DNA of 64,000 nt from Kribbella sp. ALI-6-A. GTDB taxonomy: Bacteria > Actinomycetota > Actinomycetes > Propionibacteriales > Kribbellaceae. Positions 49,627 through 58,588 of this stretch are shown in pieces. Position 1 is the stretch's first letter. Every line of letters begins with the position of its first letter. Location: positions 186,001 to 250,000 of the forward strand of contig NZ_MTQN01000008.1 of the NCBI RefSeq assembly GCF_001984195.1, read 5' to 3'. A model generated the notes under the pieces. It was given only the letters and a program-made list of their open reading frames with translations, did not search any database and was not told where the DNA came from. Made by a program: the position numbers and the translations under genes.

Positions 49627-50380
49627 CATGCGGGAGCTGGACCACGGCGAGCTGCGCGCGATCATCGCCGACCAGCCCTATCCGTTGCTCTTCGCAACGG
49701 TCTCCGGCGCGCACCTGTACGGCTTCCCGTCCCGCGACTCCGACGTCGACCTGCGCGGCGTGCACGTCCTGCCGGTCGAGGAGGTCGTCGGTCTGACCAC
49801 CGGCCCCGACACCCTCGACCGGACCTGGTTCCAGAACGAGGCCGAGGTCGACCTGGTGACTCACGACCTGGCCAAGTTCGTCCGGCTGATGCTGCGCCGC
49901 AACGGCTACGTGCTCGAACAGGTGCTGTCCCCGCTCGTCGTGACCAGTACGCCGGAGCACGAGGAACTGGTCGCCCTCGCTCCCGGTTGCCTGACCACTT
50001 GGCACGCGCATCACTATCGCGGCTTCGGGAAAACCCAGTGGGACTTCTTCGGCAAGAAGCAGGAGCTGAAGCCGCTGCTCTACACCTTCCGGGTGCTGCT
50101 CACCGGAATCCACCTGATGCGGACCGGGGAGGTTCAGGCCGATCTCCGCGAACTGCTCGCGCTGCCCGAAGCGCCGGCGTACCTGCCGGAACTGATGGCG
50201 GCGAAGGCCGAGGCGGAACACGGCCCGCTGGTCGGGCCGGACACCGAGCGCCTCGCGAAGGACGTCGCTGCGTTGCAGGATGCTCTCGACCAAGCCGAGG
50301 CCGCGAGCAATCTCCCGGACCGCCCGAGCGCGGATGCGGCCATGAACGACCTGCTGGTGCGGGCGCGGCTCAGCCGCTGA
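49616..50380 (+). CDS. Nucleotidyltransferase (COG3541-like), second of a pair
   Basis: 254 residues from GTG 49616 (GGAG 4 bases upstream), in the last 11 bases of the previous gene. LFATVSGAHLYGFPSRDSDVDLRGVHVLPVEEVVGL is the catalytic motif (GA..G, DxD); LMLRRNGYVLEQVLSPLVV and HAHHYRGFGKTQWDFF follow. It lacks the N-terminal extension of its partner. The two are paralogues and co-translated; perhaps they act as a heteromer. Ends at a hairpin terminator. Confidence 0.88.
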   Translation: MTRDMRELDHGELRAIIADQPYPLLFATVSGAHLYGFPSRDSDVDLRGVHVLPVEEVVGLTTGPDTLDRTWFQNEAEVDLVTHDLAKFVRLMLRRNGYVLEQVLSPLVVTSTPEHEELVALAPGCLTTWHAHHYRGFGKTQWDFFGKKQELKPLLYTFRVLLTGIHLMRTGEVQADLRELLALPEAPAYLPELMAAKAEAEHGPLVGPDTERLAKDVAALQDALDQAEAASNLPDRPSADAAMNDLLVRARLSR

Positions 50381-50391
50381 CGCAACGACCA

Positions 50392-50427
50392 CGAACGCCC
50401 GATCAGCGCCCGCTGATCGGGCGTTCG
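50392..50427. terminator. Terminator hairpin
   Basis: 17-base perfect arms (50392-50408 and 50411-50427) directly after the nucleotidyltransferase pair, with a 2-base centre that opens to a small loop. Confidence 0.8.
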
Positions 50428-50482
50428 CACGTTGTAGAAGGCCTCGCGCGGCCTTAGTGTACTTACTTAACTTCGTGAAGCA

Positions 50483-50511
50483 TTGACATTCAGTGTGTCA
50501 GGGTAAATAGT
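50483..50511 (+). promoter_or_regulatory. Promoter with overlapping dyads for the alpha-galactosidase operon
   Basis: TTGACA (50483-50488), 17-base spacer, AATAGT (50506-50511). A dyad TGACA-N7-TGTCA (50484-50500) covers the -35 element and CTTCGTGAAG (50471-50480) lies just upstream; either could bind a sugar-responsive repressor. Confidence 0.6.
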
Positions 50512-50550
50512 TCCGTCCTGAAATCAATCAGAAAGCAGAGTGAATCAACA

Positions 50551-52677
50551 GTGTCCAACATCAAGGTGCTGCAGCTGCGCTCCGCGGGCGTCAGCCTCGT
50601 GCTGGACTGCTCAGGTCCGGCCCTTCCGTCCGTTCTGCACTGGGGTGCGGATCTCGGCGAGCTGAGCGAAACCGCGCTGGTTGATCTCAGGCGGGGGGCC
50701 GGCGCGGTCCAGTCCGGCAACGGCCTCGACGAGAACCTCCCGGTCGCGATCGTGCCGGAGTACTCCGCGGGCTGGTTCGGCCTGCCGGGCCTCAATGGGC
50801 ACCGCGACGGCCAGGACTTCTCCGCGTCGTTCCAGCTGCAGAGCGCCGACCAGGACGGCAACACCGTCACCGTCCGCGCCGCCGACCCGGTCGCGCACCT
50901 GGAACTCGCGTTGACCATCGAGCTGACCGACTCCGGCCTGGTCAAGGCCAAGGCCGACCTGACCAACGCCGGCGGTACGCCGTACACGGTGGACGGTCTG
51001 GTTCTCGCGCTGCCGGTGCCGACCGAGGCGACCGAGCTGCTCGACATGACCGGCCGGCACATCGGTGAGCGGCACCCGCAGCGGCACGCGTTCACGCAGG
51101 GCGCGCACATCCGCGACAACCGCCGCGGCCGCACCGGCGCCGACGCGACGCTGCTGCTGATCGCCGGCACCCGCGACTTCGGGTTCCGCGACGGCGAGGT
51201 CTGGGCCGTGCACACCGCCTGGAGCGGCAACCACCGTTCGTACGCCGAGCGCGGCATGAGCGGGTACGCCGTGATCGGCGGCGGCGAGCTCCTCCTCCCG
51301 GGCGAAGGCCGGCTGGAGCCGCGGGGCAGCTACAGCACCCCTTGGATCTACGGCTCGTACGGCGTGGGCCTGGACCAGCTGTCCAGCCGCTTCCACGACT
51401 ACCTGCGGGCCCGCCCGACGCACCCGACCAGCGACCGGCCGGTCGTGCTGAACACCTGGGAAGCGGTCTACTTCGACCTCGACCTGGACAAGCTGAAGGC
51501 GCTCGCCGACGCGGCCGCCGAGGTCGGTGCCGAGCGGTTCGTGCTCGACGACGGCTGGTTCCGCGGCCGCCGCGACGACCACGCCGGGCTCGGCGACTGG
51601 TACGTCGACGAGGGCATCTGGCCGAAGGGCCTGCACCCGCTGGTCGACCACGTCACCGGTCTCGGGCTGCAGTTCGGCCTGTGGGTCGAGCCCGAGATGG
51701 TCAACCCGGACTCCGACCTGGCCCGCGAGCACCCCGAGTGGATCCTTGCCACCGGCAACCGGATGCCGCCGACCGCGCGGCACCAGCAGGGGCTCAACCT
51801 GGGCATCCCGGCGGCGTACGACTACATCCTCGAGCGGCTGGACTCGCTGCTCAACGAGTACGACATCTCCTACCTCAAGTGGGACCACAACCGCGACTTC
51901 GTTGACGGCGGCAACCAGCTGACCGGGACCGCGGGCATTCACCAGCAGACTCTGGCGCTGTACCGGCTCCTGGACGAGCTGAAGCGCCGGCACCCCGGTC
52001 TCGAGATCGAGTCCTGCTCGTCCGGCGGCGCGCGGGTCGACCTCGGCGTGCTGGAGCGCACCGACCGGGTCTGGGGCAGCGACAGCAACGACGCGCTGGA
52101 GCGGCAGAAGATCCAGCGCTACACCCAGCTGCTGCTCCCGCCGGAGCTGATCGGCTGCCACGTCGGCCCGCCGAAGGCGCACACCACCGGCCGGACCCAG
52201 ACCCTGGGCTTCCGCGCGGCGACGGCGCTGTTCGGTCACTTCGGGATCGAGTGGGACATCAGCGCGGCGTCCGCCGAGGAGCGGGCCGAGCTGGCAGGCT
52301 GGGTCGCCCTGCACAAGGAGCTCCGGCCGTTGCTGCACACCGGCCGGGTGGTCCGGGCCGACCGTGGCTCGGAGGACTTCCTGCTGCACGGCGTCGTCGC
52401 GCGGGACGGATCGCGCGCGGTCTACAGCGCCGTCCAGCTGACCCAGTCGATCACCTCCGACGTGGGCCGGGTCCGGCTGCCCGGTCTCGACCCGGCCCGG
52501 ACGTACCGGGTCAGCAAGACCAAGACCCCTGGTGCGGAGCCGCGGCACGCGGCCGCCTGGTGGGTCGACGGCGGCCAGGTCGAGCTGAACGGCGCCGCCC
52601 TCGCCGCTGTCGGAGTGCACATCCCGGCCCAGTGGCCCGAGAACGCGATCCTGCTGGACGTGCAGGCCATCGACTGA
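50551..52677 (+). CDS. Alpha-galactosidase, glycoside hydrolase family 36
   Basis: 708 residues. N-terminal beta-sandwich (about 1-300), then the barrel: RFVLDDGWFRGRRDD, GLWVEPEMVNPDSDL, nucleophile Asp in YLKWDHNRDFVDGG, ESCSSGGARVDLG, acid/base Asp in VWGSDSNDALERQ, and a C-terminal beta domain. Full length for bacterial GH36 (about 700). No signal peptide, so it cleaves imported alpha-galactosides (melibiose, raffinose) in the cytoplasm. GTG 50551; the Shine-Dalgarno is weak. First gene of an operon with an importer. Confidence 0.95.
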   Translation: MSNIKVLQLRSAGVSLVLDCSGPALPSVLHWGADLGELSETALVDLRRGAGAVQSGNGLDENLPVAIVPEYSAGWFGLPGLNGHRDGQDFSASFQLQSADQDGNTVTVRAADPVAHLELALTIELTDSGLVKAKADLTNAGGTPYTVDGLVLALPVPTEATELLDMTGRHIGERHPQRHAFTQGAHIRDNRRGRTGADATLLLIAGTRDFGFRDGEVWAVHTAWSGNHRSYAERGMSGYAVIGGGELLLPGEGRLEPRGSYSTPWIYGSYGVGLDQLSSRFHDYLRARPTHPTSDRPVVLNTWEAVYFDLDLDKLKALADAAAEVGAERFVLDDGWFRGRRDDHAGLGDWYVDEGIWPKGLHPLVDHVTGLGLQFGLWVEPEMVNPDSDLAREHPEWILATGNRMPPTARHQQGLNLGIPAAYDYILERLDSLLNEYDISYLKWDHNRDFVDGGNQLTGTAGIHQQTLALYRLLDELKRRHPGLEIESCSSGGARVDLGVLERTDRVWGSDSNDALERQKIQRYTQLLLPPELIGCHVGPPKAHTTGRTQTLGFRAATALFGHFGIEWDISAASAEERAELAGWVALHKELRPLLHTGRVVRADRGSEDFLLHGVVARDGSRAVYSAVQLTQSITSDVGRVRLPGLDPARTYRVSKTKTPGAEPRHAAAWWVDGGQVELNGAALAAVGVHIPAQWPENAILLDVQAID

Positions 52678-52691
52678 GGAGGAGATCGGCT

Positions 52692-53600
52692 GTGACCGTG
52701 ACGACGAGCGCGCCACCGAGGCGACGACCACGAAGGTTCGGTGACCTGAAGGTCGCGATGATCTTCCTGGCGCCGGCCACCCTCGGGTTCGTGGTGTTCT
52801 ACATCTGGCCGACCCTGCGGGGCGCCTACCTGAGCTTCACCGAGTACAGCCTGCTGCAGCCACCGCGGTTCAACGGTCTGCAGAACTACGAGCGGATGGT
52901 GCAGGACAGCTTCTTCTGGAACGCTCTCGTCGTCACGGTCGAGTACGTCGTGATCAACATCGGCCTGCAGACCGTGCTGGCGGTGCTGATCGCGATGCTG
53001 ATGTACCGGCTGACCAAGTCGATCACGGTCCGCGCGGTGATCCTGCTGCCGTACCTGATCGCGAACGTCGTGGTCGCGCTGGTCTGGTACTGGATGCTGG
53101 ACTTCCAGGTCGGCATCGTGAACCAGGGCCTGGAACTGATCGGGATCGATCCGGTCGCCTTCTTCGGCGACTCGCACTGGGCGATCCCGACCGTGGCGGG
53201 CATCAACATCTGGCGGCACATGGGCTACACGGCGCTGCTGGTGTTCGCCGGCCTGCAGATGATCCCGTCGTACGTGTACGAGGCGGCCGAGGTGGACGGC
53301 TCGAGCGAGATGCAGACGTTCTGGCGGATCACGCTGCCGCTGCTGCGGCCGGTCCTGGTGATGGTCCTGGTGGTCACCATGATCGGCTCGTTCCAGGTCT
53401 TCGACACGATCGCGGTGACCACCCAGGGCGGACCGATCAACGCCACCCGGGTGATCTACTTCTACATCTACGAACGGGCCTTCACCCGGTTCGACTTCGG
53501 CTACGCCTCGGCGATGGCGATGGTGCTGTTCGTCATCCTGGCGATCGTCTCGCTGCTGCAGCTGCGGCTGCTCCGCGCCAAGGAGAGTGACCTGGCATGA
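52692..53600 (+). CDS. Sugar ABC transporter permease (MalF type)
   Basis: 302 residues from GTG 52692, preceded by AGGAGGAG. Six helices; the EAA motif is YVYEAAEVDGSSEMQTFWRITLPLLRP. A basic Arg/Pro head precedes helix 1. ATGA overlap with the next gene. It imports alpha-galactosides with the next permease and the lipoprotein; no ATPase is encoded. Confidence 0.93.
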   Translation: MTVTTSAPPRRRPRRFGDLKVAMIFLAPATLGFVVFYIWPTLRGAYLSFTEYSLLQPPRFNGLQNYERMVQDSFFWNALVVTVEYVVINIGLQTVLAVLIAMLMYRLTKSITVRAVILLPYLIANVVVALVWYWMLDFQVGIVNQGLELIGIDPVAFFGDSHWAIPTVAGINIWRHMGYTALLVFAGLQMIPSYVYEAAEVDGSSEMQTFWRITLPLLRPVLVMVLVVTMIGSFQVFDTIAVTTQGGPINATRVIYFYIYERAFTRFDFGYASAMAMVLFVILAIVSLLQLRLLRAKESDLA

Positions 53601-54478
53601 GGAAGTCGCTCACTCCGGGCCGGGCGGCCGCCTGGGCCCTGCTGATCGTGCTGATGGTGCTCACCCTGTTCCCGTTCTACTGGATGCTGCGCACGGCGTT
53701 CTCCGACAACACCCAATTGGCCGGGCATCCCAGCTCGCTGCTGCCGGTGGAGACCACGCTCGGCGCGTTCAAGCGCGTGCTCGGACTGTCCACCGTCGAG
53801 GAGGCCCAGGCCCAGGGCGGATCCGGTGCCGCGGTCAACTTCTGGCTGTACCTGCGCAACTCGGTGATCGTGTCCACCGTGACCACGCTCTGCCAGGTCT
53901 TCTTCAGCGCGATGGCCGCCTACGCGTTCGCCCGGCTGCGCTGGCCCGGCCGGGACAAGGTGTTCGCGCTGTTCCTGGCCGCGCTGATGGTGCCGCCGAT
54001 CTTCACCACGCTGCCGAACTTCGTGCTGATCAAGAACCTCGGCCTGCTGAACAGCTTCGCCGGCATCATCCTGCCCGGCGCGCTGATGACGCCGTTCGCG
54101 ATCTTCTTCCTGCGCCAGTTCTTCCTCGGCATCAGCCGGGAGCTGGAGGAGGCGGCGATGATCGACGGCGCCGGGCACCGCCGGATCTTCTTCGGCATCG
54201 TGATCCCGATGAGCGCGGCGCCGATCGCGACACTGGCGATCCTGACCTACATCAACTCCTGGAACGACTACTTCTGGCCGTTGCTGGTCGGGCAGCAGGA
54301 GAACGTCCGGGTGCTGACGGTCGCGCTGGGTGTGTTCCGGTCCCAGACGCCGCAGGGCGGACCGGACTGGGCCGGGCTGATGGCGGCGGCGCTGATCGCG
54401 GCGCTGCCGATGATCATCCTGTTCCTGGCCTTCGCCAAGCGGATCACCAACTCCATCGGTTTCTCCGGGATCAAGTGA
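53597..54478 (+). CDS. Sugar ABC transporter permease (MalG type)
   Basis: 293 residues, six helices; EAA motif ELEEAAMIDGAGHRRIFFGIVIPMS. ATG 53597 lies in the ATGA overlap with the preceding gene. RTAFSDNTQLAGHPSS is the outside segment after helix 1. Second permease of the alpha-galactoside importer. Confidence 0.93.
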   Translation: MRKSLTPGRAAAWALLIVLMVLTLFPFYWMLRTAFSDNTQLAGHPSSLLPVETTLGAFKRVLGLSTVEEAQAQGGSGAAVNFWLYLRNSVIVSTVTTLCQVFFSAMAAYAFARLRWPGRDKVFALFLAALMVPPIFTTLPNFVLIKNLGLLNSFAGIILPGALMTPFAIFFLRQFFLGISRELEEAAMIDGAGHRRIFFGIVIPMSAAPIATLAILTYINSWNDYFWPLLVGQQENVRVLTVALGVFRSQTPQGGPDWAGLMAAALIAALPMIILFLAFAKRITNSIGFSGIK

Positions 54479-54485
54479 GGGTCGG

Positions 54486-55841
54486 ATGAACATTTCACGA
54501 CGCACGTTGCTCAAGGGGACGCTGGCCGGACTGGCCGCCTCGGCGGTGGCCGGCTGCAACAACGGGGCCGCCTCGCGCGGCTCCGGCGAGGTCATCTACT
54601 GGCTGTGGGACTCCGCCCAGCTGCCGATGTACACCGAGTGCGCGAAGGTGTTCCAGCAGGAGAACCCGCAGTACAGCGTGAAGATCGAGCAGTACGGCTG
54701 GAACGACTACTGGAACAAGCTGGTCACCGGCTTCATCTCCGGTACGGCGCCCGACGTGTTCACCTCGCACTCGGCCAAGTACCCGCTGTTCGCCGACAAG
54801 GGCCAGGTGCTGGCGCTGGACGAGTTCGTCGAGCGCGACGGGGTCGACCTGTCGATCTACCAGCAGGGCCTGGCCGATCGCTGGATCGGTGCCGACGGCA
54901 AGCGGTACGGCCTGCCGAAAGACTTCGACACCGAGGTCTACTTCTACAACAGCGCGCTCACCGAGGCGGCCGGGATCAGCACCGAGCAGCTCAACTCGAT
55001 GACCTGGAACCCCCGGGACGGCGGCACGTTCGAGCAGATCGTCGCCCGGCTGACCGTCGACGCGAAGGGCCGGCGCGGCGACCAGCCCGGCTTCGACAAG
55101 AACAACATCAAGGTCTACGGACTCGGGTACGGCGACGCCGGCGGCGCGGACGGCCAGACCAGCTGGAGCTGGTACGCCGCGTCGAACGGCTGGAAGTACT
55201 CCGAGGGCGAGCCGTGGGGGACCAAGTTCTTCTACGACGACCCGAAGTTCACCGAGACGATCGCCTGGTGGCGTGGGCTGATCACCAAGGGGTACATGCC
55301 GACGTACGCGCAGGCCAAGTCCGGAGTCGACGTGACCACGTCGTTCGGGGCCGGCAAGTACGCGATCACCCCGAACGGGTCCTGGATGCTCGAGACGTAC
55401 GCCGGGCTGAAGCAGGTGAAGACCAAGCTGGCCCGCCTTCCGCAGGGGCCGATCGGCAAGCGGGTGTCGATGATGAACGGGCTCGCGGACACGATCTGGG
55501 CCGACACCACCCGGCGGGACGCGGCGTGGGCGTGGGTCAAGTTCCTCGGGTCGAAGACCGCGCAGGACATCGTCGCCAAGGCCGGGGTGGTGTTCCCGGC
55601 GGTCAGCGCCTCGCTGCCGCTGGCCAAGGCGGCGTTCGAGGCGGACGGATGGGACGTCACGCCGTTCCTGGAGCCGGTGGAGGCCGGCGACGTCTTCGCG
55701 TACCCGGCGAACCCGAACGCGGCCGACGTCACCGCGGTGATGGTGCCGGCGATGGACGCGGTGATGTCGTTCGAGAAGGAGCCGTCCTCGCTGGCCGAGG
55801 CCAACGAGGACGTGAACCAGATCCTGGCGGCGGCGTCCTGA
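54486..55841 (+). CDS. Sugar ABC transporter substrate-binding lipoprotein
   Basis: 451 residues. Twin-Arg SRRTLLKGTLAGLAASAVAGC gives Tat motif plus lipobox AVAGC. Then EVIYWLWDSAQLPMYTECAKVFQQENP, DVFTSHSAKYPLFADKGQVL and TPNGSWMLETY, typical CUT1 binding protein. ATG 54486, 7 bases after the permease stop. Placement after the permeases is less usual but fits this operon. Ends at a strong hairpin. Confidence 0.93.
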   Translation: MNISRRTLLKGTLAGLAASAVAGCNNGAASRGSGEVIYWLWDSAQLPMYTECAKVFQQENPQYSVKIEQYGWNDYWNKLVTGFISGTAPDVFTSHSAKYPLFADKGQVLALDEFVERDGVDLSIYQQGLADRWIGADGKRYGLPKDFDTEVYFYNSALTEAAGISTEQLNSMTWNPRDGGTFEQIVARLTVDAKGRRGDQPGFDKNNIKVYGLGYGDAGGADGQTSWSWYAASNGWKYSEGEPWGTKFFYDDPKFTETIAWWRGLITKGYMPTYAQAKSGVDVTTSFGAGKYAITPNGSWMLETYAGLKQVKTKLARLPQGPIGKRVSMMNGLADTIWADTTRRDAAWAWVKFLGSKTAQDIVAKAGVVFPAVSASLPLAKAAFEADGWDVTPFLEPVEAGDVFAYPANPNAADVTAVMVPAMDAVMSFEKEPSSLAEANEDVNQILAAAS

Positions 55842-55847
55842 GAGCCT

Positions 55848-55886
55848 GCTGAAACGGCGTACCAGTTGCTGGTACGCCGTTTCAGC
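55848..55886. terminator. Bidirectional terminator hairpin
   Basis: 18-base perfect arms (55848-55865, 55869-55886) with TTG loop, between convergent genes; its right arm overlaps the stop codon of the minus-strand gene. Confidence 0.88.
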
Positions 55887-56652
55887 TGCTCGCGCTGCTG
55901 TATCTCCGGCTGGCGAGCTGCCAGTGCAGTCTGGTCAGGAGCATCGCCGCCGCGAGGGCCGGCACGGCGAACAGCAGCGGTGAGGTGGCGCCGGTCAGCG
56001 TCTCGACCGGCACCGCTGCCACCAGGCCGGCCGGCGCGAGCGTCATCAGGACGAGCCGGGCCGCGCCGGTGAAGTAGCTGATCGGGTACTTGCCGGCCTC
56101 CCGGAGCTGCGACGCGATCTCGTTGATCGGGTCGGCGCTGTCGAACCAGAACGCCGAGTAGGCAAGGTTGGCCCAGAGCAGGCTGAATCCGACGAAGCCG
56201 ATCGCTGCCCACGCGGCCGCCTGGAGGACCAAGCCCGGACCGGGCCTGACGTCGGCCAAGTGCAGGCCGACGGCGACCATCGCGGCGCCGGACAGAACCC
56301 GGCCGAGCTCGGCCGGTTCCATCCAGCGCAGCGTCGCGAACACCTGGGCGTTGACCGGCCGGATCAGGATCAGATCGAGATCGCCCTGGCGGACGTAGCC
56401 GTGCATCTTGGCCAGGTTCGGCCGGACGAAGCAGTCCATCAGACCGGTGGAGATGCCGAAGACGCCGACCACGACGACGGCCAGGGGACCGGTCCAGGTG
56501 GTGCCGCCGGCGCCGGTCAGGATCAGCACCGGTACGACGCCGAGGACGAGGTCGCCGATCGACGACAACGCGTTGATCGCGGTCTGGCTGCGGAACTGCA
56601 GGTCCCGGCGGATCGCCTGCTTGAGGCAGGCCCAGAACAGCCGGGGCGTCAT
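55882..56652 (-). CDS. ABC-2 family transporter permease (DUF990-like)
   Basis: 256 residues with about six helices. CLKQAIRRDLQFRSQTAINALSSIGDLVLGVVPVLIL, then VRQGDLDLILIRPVNAQVFATLR (the conserved R-x-GxLD-L-L-RP segment) and EAGKYPISYFTG. ATG 56652 overlaps the upstream permease stop (ATGA). Third gene of the exporter. Confidence 0.88.
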   Translation of the reverse strand: MTPRLFWACLKQAIRRDLQFRSQTAINALSSIGDLVLGVVPVLILTGAGGTTWTGPLAVVVVGVFGISTGLMDCFVRPNLAKMHGYVRQGDLDLILIRPVNAQVFATLRWMEPAELGRVLSGAAMVAVGLHLADVRPGPGLVLQAAAWAAIGFVGFSLLWANLAYSAFWFDSADPINEIASQLREAGKYPISYFTGAARLVLMTLAPAGLVAAVPVETLTGATSPLLFAVPALAAAMLLTRLHWQLASRRYSSASS

Positions 56653-57440
56653 GCTCCGGCTCCTTGGTAGTCGCGCAGGCCGCGTCGCCAGACCAGGACG
56701 GCGCCGCCGACCAGGACGACGAACCAACCGGCTTGGTAGGCGTAGTCGATCGCGTGCGTCGTACCGAGCAGCACTTCGAGCGGGAACGACACCAGGAACC
56801 GGAACGGCTGGGCGGCGAGGAACGGCTGGAAGACGGCCGGGAAGAGCGCGAGCGGGACGAGCCCTCCGGACAGCAGCCTGGCGAGCAGGTACCGCAGGCG
56901 GTCGATCGCGGCGATGTCCTCCATCCAGAAGGCCAGCGAGCCGATCAGGATGTCGAAGGCGAACGTCATCGCGGCGGCGATGATCAGGGCCGGCAGGAAA
57001 TGGAGCCAACGCTGTGGCTCGCCGGGCAGCCGGAGGTCGTGGCGGAAGACCAGGCCCAGGACGACGACCGGCGGAGCGATCAGGCCCAGTTTGAGCAGCT
57101 TCTCGGCGGAGTTGTTGGCCAGGTACGACAGGTGGGTCGAGCAGGGACGGACGAGCCAGGAGTTGAGGCCTCCGAGCCGGATCGAGGCGGCGAGGAAGCC
57201 TGACGTCCAGCTCGAGGTGACCATCGCGACGACGCTGACCAGGACCAGGTAGCTCGTGAGGTACGTCGTGGAGACGGGCGGGTCGGCGCCTTGGTCGACG
57301 GCGCCGTGCCAGACCAGGAGGGCGATGGCCGGCGGCAGCACGTTCGCGACCTGGAGCAGGAAGAGCCACCCGCGGTGGTTCATCATCATCCGGACCTCTT
57401 GGACGGTCAGGATCCGGAGCAGCCGCAACTGCCGGGTCAT
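56649..57440 (-). CDS. ABC-2 family transporter permease
   Basis: 263 residues with about six helices. LRILTVQEVRMMMNHRGWLFLLQVANVLPPAIALLVWHG, RLGGLNSWLVRPCSTHLSYLANNSAEK and SGGLVPLALFPAVFQPFLAAQPF are typical of the paired permease type. ATG 57440 overlaps the ATPase stop (ATGA). Partner of the next permease. Confidence 0.88.
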   Translation of the reverse strand: MTRQLRLLRILTVQEVRMMMNHRGWLFLLQVANVLPPAIALLVWHGAVDQGADPPVSTTYLTSYLVLVSVVAMVTSSWTSGFLAASIRLGGLNSWLVRPCSTHLSYLANNSAEKLLKLGLIAPPVVVLGLVFRHDLRLPGEPQRWLHFLPALIIAAAMTFAFDILIGSLAFWMEDIAAIDRLRYLLARLLSGGLVPLALFPAVFQPFLAAQPFRFLVSFPLEVLLGTTHAIDYAYQAGWFVVLVGGAVLVWRRGLRDYQGAGA

Positions 57441-58252
57441 GAGCGGCCCCGGAACATCGCGGCCAAAACCTGGTCGAGATCCGCGTCGGCGTGCTGGCCG
57501 CTGCGCTGCCTCAACTCCTGGAGGTTGCCGTCGAACCCGATCACGCCGTGGTCGATCAGCGCGATCCGCTGGCACAGGGCGGCGACGTCGCTCATGTCGT
57601 GACTGGTCAGCACGATCGTGGTCCCGTGGTCCCGGTTCAGCTCGGCCAGGAAGTTGCGCAGGGCAAGCTTCGCGACGACGTCGAGGCCGACCGTCGGCTC
57701 GTCGGCGAACAGCAGGTCCGGGCCGTGGAGCAGGGCGAGGACGAGCTCGCAGCGCATCCGCTGGCCGAGCGACAGCTTGCGGACCGGGATGTTGATCAGG
57801 TGCGCGACGTCGAGGCGTTCGGTCAGCTCGGCGACACTCGCGTCGAAGACCGGGCGGGGGATCGCGTACATCTCGCGGTGGATCAGCAGCGAGTCGTACG
57901 TCGAGACGTCCCACCACAGCATCGACTTCTGGCCGAACACGACCGAGATCCGGCTGAGGAAGTCGAACGACCTCTTGTGCGGCTGGTGGCCGAGCACCTC
58001 CAGTTCGCCCCCGGTCGGGCGGAGCAGGCCGCAGAGCATCTTGATCGTGGTGGTCTTGCCCGCGCCGTTCGGGCCGAGCAGGCCGATCACCTGGCCCTTC
58101 GGCAACGTCAGGGTGACGGCGTCGACCGCCGTGCGCTCACGGCGTACGGGCTTGAACAGGCCCTTGACGGCGCCTTTGAGGCCGGGCGCCTGCTCGGAGT
58201 ACTTGTAGACCTTGGTGAGTTGCGTCGCGCGGATCGCGTCGTCGCTGCGCAT
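57437..58252 (-). CDS. ABC transporter ATP-binding protein (exporter type)
   Basis: 271 residues from ATG 58252 (GGAGG 6 bases upstream); the longer frame to 58336 is not supported. Walker A GPNGAGKTT, signature KLSLGQRMRCE, Walker B LLFADEPTVGLD, H-switch LTSHD. VFGQKSMLWWDVSTYDSL is the Q-loop type seen in DUF990-linked exporters. Operon of ATPase and two permeases by ATGA overlaps. Substrate unknown. Confidence 0.93.
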   Translation of the reverse strand: MRSDDAIRATQLTKVYKYSEQAPGLKGAVKGLFKPVRRERTAVDAVTLTLPKGQVIGLLGPNGAGKTTTIKMLCGLLRPTGGELEVLGHQPHKRSFDFLSRISVVFGQKSMLWWDVSTYDSLLIHREMYAIPRPVFDASVAELTERLDVAHLINIPVRKLSLGQRMRCELVLALLHGPDLLFADEPTVGLDVVAKLALRNFLAELNRDHGTTIVLTSHDMSDVAALCQRIALIDHGVIGFDGNLQELRQRSGQHADADLDQVLAAMFRGRS

Positions 58253-58588
58253 GCTGCGCCTCCAGGGGCCGGCCCACGCAGACTGGGGAGCCGGGGTCGA
58301 TGGAGCGAGCCGGAGTCTGCCGGCAGCCGGACCCACATGACGGCGGGCGACCGCGGACGAGTTTAGCCGGGCTGTTCCGGAGGCGCTCGGGGTTTTCGTG
58401 TCGGGTGAGGGAACGACCCTGAGTGGGGCCCTGAGTCGGCGTACGCCGTGGGGAGTACGCCGGACTACCTCGGGCGGCGCAGGCTGCTCCTCCCGAGGTA
58501 GCGCAGGTGTCGCCGCCGAGCCGACGCGGTGCGGGGGTGTTCGGCGACACGATCGGTGACGTCAGGAAACGGCGAACCGAGGAGTGTC
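58253..58588. other. Divergent spacer with hairpin
   Basis: 336 bases without a convincing gene. It contains a 12-base palindrome CGGCGTACGCCG (58437-58448), a partial copy GTACGCCG nearby, a hairpin CTACCTCGGG / CCCGAGGTAG (58465-58501) and GAGGAG before the ATG at 58589. No promoter could be assigned. Confidence 0.5.

Noticed and set aside
50611..52731. 706-residue minus-strand frame opposite the alpha-galactosidase gene
   Set aside because: A shadow of the GH36 gene, which has full catalytic motifs; the antisense frame shows no domain.
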